From: Membranipora membranacea
Lineage: Eukaryota; Bryozoa; Gymnolaemata; Cheilostomatida; Membraniporidae
Assembly (NCBI GenBank): GCA_914767715.1
Contig: OU612065.1
Coordinates: 22,196,001 to 22,260,000 of the forward strand
Reading direction: 5' to 3'
DNA length: 64,000 nucleotides
Shown here piece by piece: positions 38,834 to 50,500 of this stretch. The notes beneath the pieces are model-generated. The model was not told the DNA's origin, did not search any database, and saw nothing but the letters and a program-made list of their open reading frames with translations. The number at the start of each line of letters is the position of its first letter. Position 1 is the stretch's first letter. Both the position numbers and the translations under genes were made by a program.

Positions 38834-39334
38834 CTATTATAAACTTTTAGAAAACCTCAATAAATAAATAAATAAACAAATAAATTAAAGTCTTAAAAAT
38901 AATAACGGAGTTATCTTTTCAATTGAAGAGGATGGATAACTACCAACTGTAGGTTAAATCCAGTCTGACCAGCAGTCTATATTTGCAGGGTCCATCAAAC
39001 CAAGGAGTTTACTCATTGACCAAACTGGAACAGACTGTAAAATAACTGTCAGGTCTACATTAAAATTTGACAATTGCATTTGAGTGATAGTGTGGTAACC
39101 TGGTTTCCAACAAAGTGTCTGTGATAACAAATGTGACCATAGTCTTCTCTCATTACTGCTGTAACCAAGGTTTATTAAGTTCATTGTTGCACACTATATT
39201 GGATTATAATCTTACCTATACATATTGATACATCCTTGTGTAAAAAAGCACATGAACATGTTAACCTAGTTGCCCGCCAGGTGCTTTGAGTATTGGTCAC
39301 GGGACAATATATCAATGATGTTGTTTGTATGAAG

Positions 39335-39342
39335 GGATCTGT
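39335..39342 (+). other. paralogous empty site for MITE family 1 copy 2
   Basis: The tandem unit of copy B contains GGATCTGT once, uninterrupted (context AGGGATCTGTTGGCTGGAAAT). The matching place in the unit of copy D has the MITE at 42381-42500 flanked by GGATCTGT on both sides. This shows that the octamer was duplicated on insertion. Confidence 0.8.
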
Positions 39343-39563
39343 TGGCTGGAAATCAACTGGAAGATGTGGCTGGTTAACTGGATTGGTATTTTTTATTTCT
39401 CTATAAGTCTGAATTCCTAACTAACCTATCCCTATCCTGAAAGTTTGAATTGTATTATATCCATTTGTGTAGTGAATTAATTCTTCAAAAGATATTATTG
39501 TTAACTGATTGCATTCATTAGATTGAGAACATCAATCAGCAGTTACCAGCTAAATGTAGTCTT

Positions 39564-40340
39564 TTAACCAAGCTGCTCCATTCCAGGAATACCTAAAAAA
39601 TACAAACACTTAATATTCGTCAACGGTCACTATATCCGAATATATTGGTGTATTACTGATTTCACTGCCAATGCGCAAGCTTGTCATGTCATAAACTTTC
39701 CAAGCGGCACTGGGGAAGAAAGGCAAGCTTGATACAATCAAAACAAAAGGTTAATAAACAAGTACATGATAAAATTTGCTTTGGGAGTCTGTGTAAATGC
39801 ATATATTAAATGGAGTTCTCTCTTTAAATCAACGGGGGGGGGGGGGGGGGCTCTACCTACCACATCTGCACCGTGTACATCCATCCTTGTCAATGTAGTT
39901 TACTGTTTGGCAAAGTAACGGCAAACATTTGTTACACTTGATGGCTCCCAAAATCGTGTCCAACAGATTTGCCTCAGAAACTGAAATCACAAAGATTTGT
40001 CTTTTCTGCAAACATAGACATTAGCAATGGGATACCGGTATGACCATACCAAGCACGGATCATAGAAGACAAATCATTATAACCATGTCGTGTGGAAGAG
40101 TCTTTTTCATGACTACAAAAAACTTCATTGCATTTGAACAATTCTCAAATACACCCATGTCTAGCTGCAGCCACAAAAACATGACTCAGTTGATAAAGGA
40201 TATTGATGTTGCAATTATGTTATGCCACTAACTTGTATTGCACCAGTCTAGCTCTTAGACTAAGTGTGGTGCTGTTGTTACATAATAAACTTACCACCCA
40301 CAAAGAGTATACAGAGGAAGGTGAGGATGATGAGCTTCAT
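39564..40340 (-). CDS. small secreted six-cysteine peptide, antistasin-like motif (copy B)
   Basis: Exons 40340-40295, 39980-39861 and 39592-39564 (minus strand, all phase 1) give 64 aa. The signal peptide is MKLIILTFLCILFVG. The core has the same C-x2-C-x4-C-x10-C-x2-C-x-C spacing, ending DKDGCTRCRC, and the last exon adds IPGMEQLG. All three splice junctions are intact, so the gene looks functional. A 17-base G run lies 10 bases past the exon 2 donor, inside intron 2. Unlike copies C and D it replaces the DEDG acid pair with DKDG and has leucine-rich residues between cysteines 2 and 3 (LPLL). Confidence 0.72.
39834..39850 (+). repeat. G17 homopolymer
   Basis: Seventeen consecutive G in intron 2 of cysteine-peptide copy B. 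Strikingly GC-rich for this AT-rich DNA. Confidence 0.9.
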
Positions 40341-40450
40341 TGTATGACGAATGGTGCTTCTAATCTGATCGTAACGAGCTGCCTCACTGAAGTGACCAAG
40401 GGTAGGCTAATTGGTATCACTTTGGCACAGCTGTAGGTTCACAGTATATA
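40341..40450 (-). promoter_or_regulatory. conserved upstream block of copy B
   Basis: Same conserved leader or promoter block as the other copies (TGAAGTGACCAAGGGTAGGCT, CACAGCTGTAGGTTCACA in plus-strand reading), slightly more diverged than A, C and D. Confidence 0.45.
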
Positions 40451-40653
40451 CACTATCAGGAGAAGATTAGGGCACGGTGCAAGAGTGACTAATCCTTCTC
40501 CCTTGCTTGGCACACCATTTGGAAAGTCGCAACATTGTTGCAAGGGTTACTTTGGAGTTGCCACTTATCTCAGGACCTTGTTTATAGCTAGGTGAGTTTG
40601 ATCCATCTGGCCAGTGTTGGAATGGTGGAGTGAAGACACGGCATGTCAGTAGA

Positions 40654-40667
40654 GGGGGGGGGGGGGG
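40654..40667 (+). repeat. G14 homopolymer
   Basis: Fourteen consecutive G, upstream of copy B. It produces a spurious proline-rich open frame on the minus strand. Confidence 0.9.
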
Positions 40668-41015
40668 AGGGAGCTCCAACACTGGCAAAATGGATCAAAT
40701 TTGGTCAGGGTTCATAACAGGCGATATTTAAAATTACTGCCTGGCATAGGAATACAATTTCATATTATCCAGCATTCTAGTGTAGATTTTGAAAAGATTT
40801 TTTGCAGATGATAATTTATGGTTAATGGCCCATTGATTATCAGCGAGTTATCTTCCCAATTGAGAAGGAAGGATAACCACTGGCGGAAGGTTAAATCTAG
40901 CGGTAAACGTATTATATAATATTATCATGTTTATATGTTTATGGGCCCAGCATAAGGGTTTAGTTACTTATTGTAACTGTGCTAATATACTGCAAACGAA
41001 AATGGTTAAAATGAG

Positions 41016-41219
41016 ATTGTCGGTGTCAATCTCTTTTTTTTCCTCGCTAGGAAGTATACATCAGTGTAGTCAAGGGGCCGTTGCCTGCGTTTTGGATTTT
41101 GTGGCGCTCCACTATCAAACAGTGGAGCGCCACAAAATCCCAAATGCAGGCAACGGCCCCTTGACTACTCTGATGTATACTTCTTAGCGAGGAAAAAAAA
41201 AGAGATTGACACCGACAAT
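41016..41219. repeat. near-perfect ~200-base palindrome fused to exon 2 of copy C
   Basis: Arms 41016-41113 and 41121-41219 are inverted copies with only a handful of mismatches, around a 7-base loop (ATCAAAC). The first ~50 bases of the left arm (TTGTCGGTG-CAATCT, TTTTTT-CTCGC-AG) match the ordinary downstream spacer of copy D at 42299-42335. The left arm is therefore native sequence, and the right arm is an inverted duplicate joined directly to the end of exon 2. No transposon-like target duplication is seen. Confidence 0.85.
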
Positions 41220-41777
41220 AGGCATTTACACCGTACACATCCGTCTTCATCAATGTAGTTTACTGTGGGGCAACATAACGGCAAACATTTGTAACATTTG
41301 GAGCCTGCTGCCAAAATGCTGCCTGGAGACAATGGATTCGCTTCCGAAACTGAAAACACATAGGTTAAATAAGAAACAGAAGATTGGGCTGCCCTTAAAG
41401 AGGGATGCAAGGTGCCCTAAATCCTCTTACTGAGAATGTGATACATCCTAGAAAACTAGAATTGATCCAGATGTGAGGCCGTAAAAGGCCTCCTGTACTG
41501 GGTGTCCAACGAGCCGCCAAAACTGAAACTAGCAGTAATCAGCCATTGGCAGTGACACTTTGATTTTAGCCAACCCAGAACCCGCCATTATAGATATTTT
41601 TCATTACTGAAAAGGCAGAAATCAAGATATGGTATACCAGCAATCCACCATGATGATATAATACATGGATTCACTTAATGTGCTTCCGATGATACACTAT
41701 CGAGAAAGATCCAGTATGTTTAGAATGTTACCGGCTGTAAAGAGTAAGAATAGAAAGCTGAGGATGAAGAGCTTCAT
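41165..41777 (-). CDS. six-cysteine peptide copy C with rearranged C-terminus
   Basis: Exon 1 (41777-41732) encodes the signal peptide MKLFILSFLFLLFTA. Exon 2 starts at 41349 with the usual VSEAN and keeps all six cysteines (ending DEDGCVRCKC). Immediately after the last cysteine codon the normal splice donor is gone, and the reading frame runs into the right arm of the palindrome for 18 more codons (LLSVSISFFFLAKKYTSE) before a stop at 41165. Exon 3 and intron 2, about 850 bases present in copy D, are deleted. The predicted product is 76 aa. It may still be a working secreted peptide with a hydrophobic new tail, or a pseudogene; sequence alone cannot tell. No disabling stop lies within the cysteine core. 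Confidence 0.65.
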
Positions 41778-41890
41778 TGTATGACAGTGGTGTTTCTAAT
41801 CCAATTGTGGGGAGCTGTCTCACTGAAGTGACCAAGGTAGGCTACTTAGTGTAACTTTACTACAGCTGCAAGTTCTCACTATATACACTA
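41778..41890 (-). promoter_or_regulatory. conserved upstream block of copy C
   Basis: Shares GTGACCAAGGTAGGCTACTTA and ACTTTACTACAGCTGCAAGTT with copies A and D. Its preservation suggests copy C could still be transcribed despite the damaged 3' end. Confidence 0.45.
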
Positions 41891-42380
41891 TTATTAGGAG
41901 ACTAGAGCACATATGTGACAGTGGGCACGCTTATTCCTCTCCTTTGCTTGACATAGCGTATGAACAGTCACCATTCACCAGTCGTTGTTGACATTACAAC
42001 CGAGGGTAACATTTGAGGATTCCACTTATCTATTATTATTGAGTGGCCTAAGAATACATTGTCACATTCATTCAACATTCGAAATTCTCAACAACTGTAG
42101 AGCTTGAAAGGTCAGCAATTCAGATATAGTTTTGACTTATAACACCAGAGTTATCTTCCCAATTGAGTAGGAAGGATAACTACTGCTAAATCTTGTCTAA
42201 CTCGGCCATAAACTAATAGTAATAATATTTATATGTTTATGGGCCCAGCATAAATGTTCAGTTCCTTGGGTAACAATGAGATTATTGAGCATAGGCACTT
42301 GTCGGTGGCAATCTATTTTTTTACTCGCCAGAAAGCACGGGACTATAATTCAGTTATGTTGTTTCTATGTAGGGATCTGT

Positions 42381-42500
42381 TAGACCAAGTTTGGTCCATT
42401 TGCCTGCATTCTGAGTCGCTCCCAATCCACTGGCCACCCGGTGTGACCAAGGGAGGGAGGGTGCAACAAGAATGTAGGCAATCGGATTAAAGTTGTTCTA
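42381..42500. mobile_element. MITE family 1, copy 2 (120 bp)
   Basis: Starts TAGACCAAGTTTGGTCCATT and ends AAAGTTGTTCTA. It is flanked by the direct repeat GGATCTGT (42373-42380 and 42501-42508). The unit of copy B preserves the empty site at 39335-39342, so insertion came after the tandem duplication or hit only this unit. Confidence 0.88.
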
Positions 42501-42757
42501 GGATCTGTTGACAGGAAATCTAATAAAAATTAGATTAAAATTGCATGATGTGGTTGGTGATCTAAATTGGATTTTTTTATTTCTTTGACAACATATCCGA
42601 TCCAAAAAGTCTGAGTTCTTCTTTATCCTACCATTCTGACGGTTATAACAAAAATGCATTGGTACTGTGGGTTTTTTTTGTCAAATTATAACAATGATTG
42701 TACTCGAGAGTAATTTACGAACATCAATCTAAAGTTTCATCAGCTACATACAGACTT

Positions 42758-43789
42758 TTATCCAATTAGATCGTCCATTCCAGGAAAGCCTAAAGACACA
42801 ATAAATTAAAATAATTCAATAACTATTTGAGACAGAACACTATGGCATAATATATTTGTGTATACTAATTTCACTGCCAACATATTAGCTTGTCACGTTG
42901 GGCTTGATAAGCAGGAACTTTGACTAAATGTAACAGGAGAGGCCAGCACATTCAGCGATGACATTATTATTATTATTATTACACGTTTTTATATACTGGC
43001 TAAGATATTTTCAAATGCTATTGGATGCAATATCATCACAAGTATTGACCGCTCAAGAATAAACACTGACATGAATCTTTATCAGTGGCTGTAAACCTAT
43101 GAAGTCACCCATATCAAATAGTAGTGTCTTTGTAAATCAACTCATTTACTCTACCTACCACATTTGCAATTCATACATCCGTCTTCATCAATGTAGTTTA
43201 CTGTGGGGCAGAATAGCGGCATACATCTGTAACATTTAAAGCCTGCAGCAAAAATGCTGTTGGCATCCAATGGATTCGCCTCGGAAACTGTAAATACAGA
43301 GATTTTTCTTTACTTATGGAGAAATATCATATTTTCGATGCAGTCTTAATGGCTGAAAACAAACAATCGGATACCAGCATGATTAAGCATATACAACACT
43401 TTCTGTTCTGTTCACTTCACTGAGTTATAATAAATAGTCATATCATCGGTTCACTTAGTCTGCTGCCGACACTGAATTAGTTTCTTTTCAGGAAAATTTA
43501 ACATTAACATTATGCATAATAATATAGCCTGGGAAATAGTATTGTTTACAAAATTGCAAACAGTAATAAAATGCCTTCAGTGTCAATGATATGGGCATAC
43601 TTAGAATGCTACTAGGGACTAGCCATCACTTTTGCAAGCCCTTTGATTGACAAAAAAAAGCTAATTATGCTATCGCAGATATGGAGTTCAATGGCTGCCG
43701 ATAATAGCCAATCAGGAAAGCTCAATAATACTTAGAAACTTACCGGCTGTAAAGAGTAAGAATAGAAAGCTGAGGATGATGAGCTTCAT
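42758..43789 (-). CDS. small secreted six-cysteine peptide, antistasin-like motif (copy D)
   Basis: Exons 43789-43744, 43287-43159 and 42789-42758 (minus, phase 1 throughout) give 68 aa. The signal peptide is MKLIILSFLFLLFTA. The core has the family cysteine spacing, ending DEDGCMNCKC, and the last exon adds FPGMDDLIG. It is the copy nearest RNF220 and the closest to copy C in the core (VSEANPL, CPTVNYIDEDGC). All splice sites are canonical. Because the decayed RNF220 tail lies beside copy A, an ancestor of this copy plus its RNF220-side flank was probably the source of the duplication. Confidence 0.73.
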
Positions 43790-43920
43790 TGTATGACAGT
43801 GGTGTTTCTAATCTGAATGTAAGGAGCTGTCTCGCTGAAGTGACCAAGGTAGACTACTAAGTGTAACTTTACTACAGCTGCAAGTTCACATCACCCGACT
43901 ATCATTAGAAGACTAGAGTA
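43790..43920 (-). promoter_or_regulatory. conserved upstream block of copy D
   Basis: Nearly identical to the copy A block, including TCACATCACCCGACTATCAT and AGAAGACTAGAGTACAT (plus-strand reading). The similarity is higher than that of the coding exons would predict. Confidence 0.5.
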
Positions 43921-44401
43921 CATAATATGTAATAGTTGTCTTACATCTATTTCCCCTCACTTGCTTGACATAGCATTTGATTAGTCGCACCTATGTTGTC
44001 CTCATGAGTAAGGGTAACCTTTGAGCCTTCCCCACATCTCAGGCCTTTTGTAAATCCAAGATTATATTTGAGTTTATTGAAATACGACGGCAGGCAGGTT
44101 TCACCATAGCTCTTCAGCAAACCTGCAGATATTGGTCTAAGATGGCTCACTTATTTAATAAAGTCCTCTTATTTTCATACAGTTATACATTCTAAAGTTG
44201 ATCACTCTAACCATTGAGTATCGTAAACACGGCCCGGGGAGTTTTCAACAATGCGGGTTGGCTGGACCTGGCTCTGTGTGGATAGACTTTGTCCATACTT
44301 GGCCGGTAACTACATAAGAGATATTTGATAAGGTCAGAATAAAAAATTTTACAACCTTTTAGCTGCATGTATCAACAATAAGGAAGGGTAAATTTTTGCA
44401 T

Positions 44402-44407
44402 TTTATT
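44402..44407 (-). terminator. candidate polyadenylation signal of RNF220
   Basis: TTTATT on the plus strand, AATAAA on the minus strand, about 140 bases after the RNF220 stop codon. Confidence 0.4.
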
Positions 44408-44544
44408 TCAATGAAAACAACAGTGAGAAAAAATGGCGATGTAAATGGTATGGTACACATTGTGAGCATGATCATAAATATGATGGCAGTAAAAGCAATT
44501 TCATTGTGTTCAGCGTAAAGAAAAGATGATTTATAATCGGTATG

Positions 44545-47500
44545 CTATAAATAGATTTTTCTCAGATCCGACGGAGATGTTATGATATTACATTGAGGAC
44601 AGAGTTTTTTAGCACCCAGCGTTCGTAGCCAGCACTCCTCGCAGTGTACATGCCAGCACTGCACAGATACCAGTGGTTTACTATACTTGTCCATACATAT
44701 GAGACATTTATATGATGATTCACCATCATCTAATGTAGGCTCATCTGAAAACAAGAGCATAAAACTGAACTCATTTTCCTATGATGTCAAATATGATATC
44801 AACTGGTTGGACTTACACATTATATATTGTTTCAGGTGGTTTATTTATATCGCTATCACTATGTCATACGCAAGAGAATTTTTTCAGGTTTCACAATCAT
44901 TTTTGAAAAAAAAGAGCGTAGAAATGTAATGCCTTATAGAAAGGATTCCTAGAATTGATGACTATATATACATATAGATGTCGTAATCTCGTTTAAATCA
45001 GCGAGTAACAACGTTATAAACTAACACTTAATGCAACCAATCATCTTTTCAGTATTAATTTCAAGTGTGAAAAAACAATTTATTTTAAAATTCTCACCTG
45101 TCCATTTTGACTGAGATTCTAGATATGAATGTTTCCTCTCTTTAGAATCACTGAAAAAGAAGCAGCCATCATCTATTGAAAAATGTGCAAGCACTATAAA
45201 TAATCTAGAAATAGCTATGCTAATTTTAAAAGATAATAGTGAATATCAAAAACAAAGCGGTGTCAGATATTCAATACAGTGTACCAAATGTAAACCACAA
45301 TCTACTAAGAAAAAGCAGTTTATACGCTCCGATCGCTGAAATGAAGAATAACATTGCCAATTGGTGAGAGGAATAAATTTCTAACTTCTTACGCTCATTT
45401 ATAAAGGAGTTATACACCCAAAAGCAAAATAAATGCAAAGGACAGACAACACCTGAATTCAATAACAACAAATACACCCGTGTGTACATAATAATGGATG
45501 CTTCAAAATTTATGACCATTACTTGATAGATGAGAAAAGTCAAGACATCTTTCATATCTTCCTTTGCTGTAAATTTTTTAGACAATATTTACATATTTTT
45601 GTACCTTATAACAGCCTGTCTGAGAGCGGTTTGAGCTTTTGCCTCAGCAGGTTCTTCACTTGTACAGGGAATAACATCAGCCTCGCTGTACTGCGCACCC
45701 CCAAACTTCTGTTCATTCATGTCATCGTCCACGACTAGATCTGCGTCATCCTCATCATCAGCTTTCTTCACTGTGTTAAATCCAGAGTTTGCCAGCTCAT
45801 CAGAATCTGCAAGACAAAGCCAGAAATTTTTTATATTCTTACCAACTTCACCTAGAACAAGCTCGATCCAATTTGCCTGCATTCCAGTTGCTCCCCCTCC
45901 ACCGGTCACGCGCAGGCGTGACCAGTGGAGGGGGAACAACTCCGAATGCAGGCAAATGGACCAAACTTGGTCTAAACTACAAAATACATACCGATCATAG
46001 ATTCTTTCTGCAAAGCTGCATGTTTTTCTTTCCCAATTAAATCAATATATTATCACCAATTATCCTCGTTGCATGTTTGATATGTACAATTATGTATTGT
46101 CCTTATCAAGCCGCTCCCTATTTTTATCGTTTGGCAGCTCAGCAGTGTTTTAGACTTGAGCACTTCCATTATCCTACTGAAAATAACTTAGAAACAACCT
46201 CTTGAGAATTGCTGTCATTAACGCAATTGACCCACTCCCATTCCAAATATGAAACTATTCACATTTTTATAACATACCTAGCATTGTAGTAGCCCTGATC
46301 CTTGTCTGGCCGCACCAGGTATACGTCTCGTAATCTTCCTCAGACTCAGAGCTGTTATGATTACTGTCTGATATGGCACCATTCTCTGTAGAACTTTTCT
46401 TTAAACAATTTTCTACATGAAGAGTCATCTCCTCACTGCTTTCCGCAATAAAAGCCTAAAGATAAATAATGTTACATAGTGTGAGAAACTTTATTTTGCC
46501 GATTGAGTTACAGATAGGTAAAACATACATCAATTAAACAGAAACCAGTAAACGAAAAATAAATGAGGTAAAATTGAGTGTCTTAACAGGTTTTCCTCTG
46601 GATAGATGGATGGTTGGATGCGCTTACTCACGGGGGGACACAAAAGGTTTTTCCCAACGTGAAAACAGAAGCAAATCATGTAATGCAAACCAGGGGGGGG
46701 GGGGGGGGGGCTAATTCAAAATACAAGGTAGTGCATGCAAAATATTAATCTACAGCTGTGTACAAATACTATACAAGTACTGAGTAATACCAGATCACAT
46801 TATTCTTAATATCAAACAATTTGATTTCTTGATTTTACAGCCTGCAGATGTAACAGTGAGAATAAAGTCACATACCTTGTTGCATATTGGACAAGCGGAA
46901 CTTTCTCCTCCCTTAGCGGTCGATGAGTGATTGATATTAGTAGAACTGGTAGATGCTAGATTAGCACCAGATGTGGACGGCTGTTCTGAATTGCTGCTAG
47001 TGCTCGGTTCTTGAGTAGATTTTCTTTTGTTCGCACCATAACCTGTATTGCGAAAATAGTAAAAACTACGAAACACCGCTATGTTTGTTACATTTTAGTA
47101 GGCTTTTACTGGTCATAGCCATAAGTCAAATAGTCTATCCACCCTGATCCACCAAGCTAAAAAAATGTAATATTAAAAAAAAAAACCTTTACATTTCAGC
47201 CTAACTTCAAAATTTGTCTGAGTACCCAAGCTCATGCCCCCTCCCCTACCCGACAGCTCCCTCAGGTGTTAGAAGCACAAGGAAAGGAGCATTCAAAATC
47301 AATAATCAATAAATCTGAGACGCCCTGTGGGCATCAGACTTTCTTCTCGTCCCATCTTGTGGCCATTTACATACTAAAATAAACCCTGGAAGATGCCAAT
47401 ACAAAAAAAAGCTGGGATGGCCCAGTTTAAGCAACTAATAATTAATTATTAATGATAACAAACCTATGTTACTTTGTTCATTAATTATGACACAGCTAGG

Positions 47501-50500
47501 CCCTAGCTTTTTGACTTGCTAACAACAACAGAGCACAATAATCCTCTATTGTGTTGACAACAGGCAAAACAAACAACTCCCTTCGATGCCAATGGTTGGC
47601 ATTTATTGTATTATGCAGTTTACCTGTTTTAAGAACTCTTGATTTTCTGCTGTGTTTCACTCTGGCAAAAACCTGGAATAAAAATATAGCCGGTCAGTTT
47701 GGTTGAAATTATATATGAAATAATAAGTGTATTCGTTGTACAAAATTAAACGTAAAAAAAATTACATCATGATCAATCTGAAATAGATGGGTATCACATA
47801 TATCTTATATTAACAAAAAACTTTGTTCATCTTTTAAGTAAACAAATTTCAATATATCTATCCTAGGAAAATTGCAAAATTTGGAGCGTCAATCCCAATT
47901 TTTCATTCCTATATTTATTGTGTTCTTTTATCCAGTTAATTAAGTTTTTATCATAAACTTATCCCTTAGCAAAGGCCTGGTGAATTGTTGGTGAATTGGT
48001 TTCTTACATTTTTCCTTGATTCTAATGGCACAAGTGATTTTTTATCTCGAATACGAGAGGACACACGTGTTTCTCTCAAACTTCTTCTGCGATTCGGAAC
48101 CATTGATCTGTAATACAATAAATGAAAATACAGTTAGTCTCAATTATAACCACCATTTATATTATAATATAGACCTGATGTTGAACAATGCAAGAGAGAG
48201 TATATCGGGACGGTTTTATTCCATTGCCAACCTCCAATCATGAAATAAAATGAATTGTTTATTGTATTTTTTGATTAAGTTATATTGATTCATAGTGAAA
48301 GATATTATGTATACACTGGAAAGAAACTTATTTATTATCTCAATCAGATGTAAAAAGAAGTTGAAAAGAAACAAAATCGGTGAGCTTACACTTCATTTTC
48401 ATCTTTGATACTTTGAAGCTCCTTCCGATAATGCTCTTCAAGTTCACTTGCCCTTAAAAGTGAACCGCATATCGGACAAGCAGTCTGCCCTTCAATAAAG
48501 GCTGGGGGTCGCCTGTTACGACTACTGGTCCCTAGAATAAAAAGTGGAACGCAAAATAGTCACATCATTAATTTTAAACTCTGTATTTTACGCTGGTCCT
48601 TTTTACAGAAACAATCCAAGGGTAAAAATAACTCTTCAGTAACTACAATAAGAGTCAATGCAGAAGTCAGCAACGATTCACCGAAGTTCATGTCAAGTAA
48701 TTGAAATCGATGACACTCCTACTCAGTTTATCGAATTCGGACCATAAATCTAAATGTTCATTATTGTGCACGAAGTACAAATAAAATTCTGACATGTGAC
48801 ATCAACACAAAGACAGTGAAGTGACTTTTTGATGCCAATAAAATAGAAAAATCCACCAAAAATATTGAACAGCAACATACTGTGTTGTCACAAGGTTAAG
48901 TCAAAGTCCTTTATCGATGGCATGACAATGGAGGTTATACGCAAGCCTAGTGCATGAGCTATTGATTGGAGTTGTCACCCTGTTTGTCCTTGTGTGTGTC
49001 ACTGATGCGCGCAATGAGCTGACATTTGTTTTGAAAACATTGGTGACCAAACTCTTTGCTTCATTTGGAGCTGCATCAGCAGTGAAGATGACGTATAAAA
49101 TAAGTTTTGTTTTTGTTCATCCCGTTTGATTATATTCATCTTCAGTACATAATGTACTCTGCGCAAACATAACAAAGCAATATTTTGATAGTTTTAATTG
49201 TGATCATTATTATTTTAAGTCTGCCTCAAAAGTGCGGATTTCAAAATTGATAACAATAAGAAAAGTTTATTTTGTAGATGAGAAATGAAAAAGTGAGCTC
49301 ATTTGTCTGACCATAACAGCAATGATTTTTTTTGCATTGGTATTGTTTAAAACTTGATGGGGAGTGTTATGCTAATGGAAAGATAGCATCCGTAATAATT
49401 TTACAAAAAGTTCGCTCACATTTTAACCAATGGGTTCAACCAGGGAGAATTCCATTCTCCCTGGTTTAACAATGTTTGGCCAGGCCACTAAATTGAAAGC
49501 TGTGAATATTATAATCCTCTAAGATAGTTTCTAGTGACACTAATTTTAACTAATTTTAAAATGGAACTTATTTTATAAAGATTATCAGAATTGCAAGCAT
49601 TAAAAATGGAATTTATTGTATCAAGATTATCAGAATTGCAAGCATTAATGATATTGCAATACCTAAGTGTAGAAACTTTTGATTGTCAAAATCAAGGTTG
49701 TCGAAATGATTGCATTTATCATTTAAAAAGCGATGAAAATTTATCATCCATAGGAGGCAAGTAATAGAAATTGTGGTAAATTGAATAAAAATACAAATCT
49801 GATGTTTGTATTTTTCAATGCAATGTTCAGTATAGTACTTGCCAATGTATTATTTCAAAATACATCAGATCAGTATCGAAATGCAGATAAATGTATTCTG
49901 AACTATAATCAATAATCTATGTAGAAACAAAGCTCCTTGGAAATTTTGTGTAATTTTCATCTTGCTATATTGGAGATGTAAATTTTATTAGACACATGCA
50001 CATTCAATGGTAAACATTTGTTGTGATGAACACTTATTTTTATTGGGTTTCCTGAATAAATCGATCTTATTATATAATAGCCGCTATTATTACGTAAAAG
50101 CCCCAATTTAAAATAGTTTTGAAAGTATTGAAAACAGGTTGAGCCCCCCCCCCCCCAAAAAAAACAAAAACTCTTGCCCATATTGCTGTGAGCACATTTG
50201 CCTGCAATTTTTAGGGCAAGTTTGATTATTGCACATGTACAATTATATGCTACACACCCCCAGTTATTTCAACTGGGGGTACATATGCAGTACCAACATA
50301 TCAATCATGAAGTCCGGATAAATTTCTTTATTTTACAAGAGACAATATTATTGTAGATGCTCTAACTCTAACTAGAAGAAAATAAATAAGAAAAATTAGC
50401 GATTAAAAATAACTTACTGGTGGGCTGAAGCGTTGTCGAAGAATTACTAGCTGTGCCTGTGTTAGCTGCCGTCTCTGGCAGGAGTGGAGTCAGAGGAGGG

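Larger units (their letters stand above)
37307..38886 (+). mobile_element. second, 5'-truncated LINE copy carrying two inserted elements
   Basis: It begins inside the reverse transcriptase C-terminal region. The protein reads IESEHSLNLLGVILD... then NKMVYLLSKLKKYM and RPIVEYCSSLYLDGL, parallel to the first LINE at 36440-36720 but clearly diverged. The 3' untranslated region shares GAGGTCAACAAGTTA and AGAAAACCTC with the first copy and ends in an AAATAAATAAA tail near 38886. The hAT-like element (37940-38465) and a foldback MITE (38585-38833) are inserted in this 3' region. The two LINE copies sit in tandem, tail to head. Confidence 0.7.

Noticed and set aside
40467-40688. Proline-rich minus-strand open frame
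   Set aside because: Produced by the G14 homopolymer; no other support.
41016-41219. Transposon (foldback MITE) explanation of the palindrome
   Set aside because: The left arm continues sequence homologous to the neighbouring tandem unit, and no target duplication is present. Inverted duplication with deletion fits better.
40927-41253. Pair of near-identical open frames on opposite strands
   Set aside because: They are the two arms of the palindrome at 41016-41219 read in each direction, not two genes.
45719-46040. Plus-strand open frames over RNF220 exon 9 and the adjacent MITE
   Set aside because: Antisense shadows of an exon and of MITE copy 3; no splice or family support.
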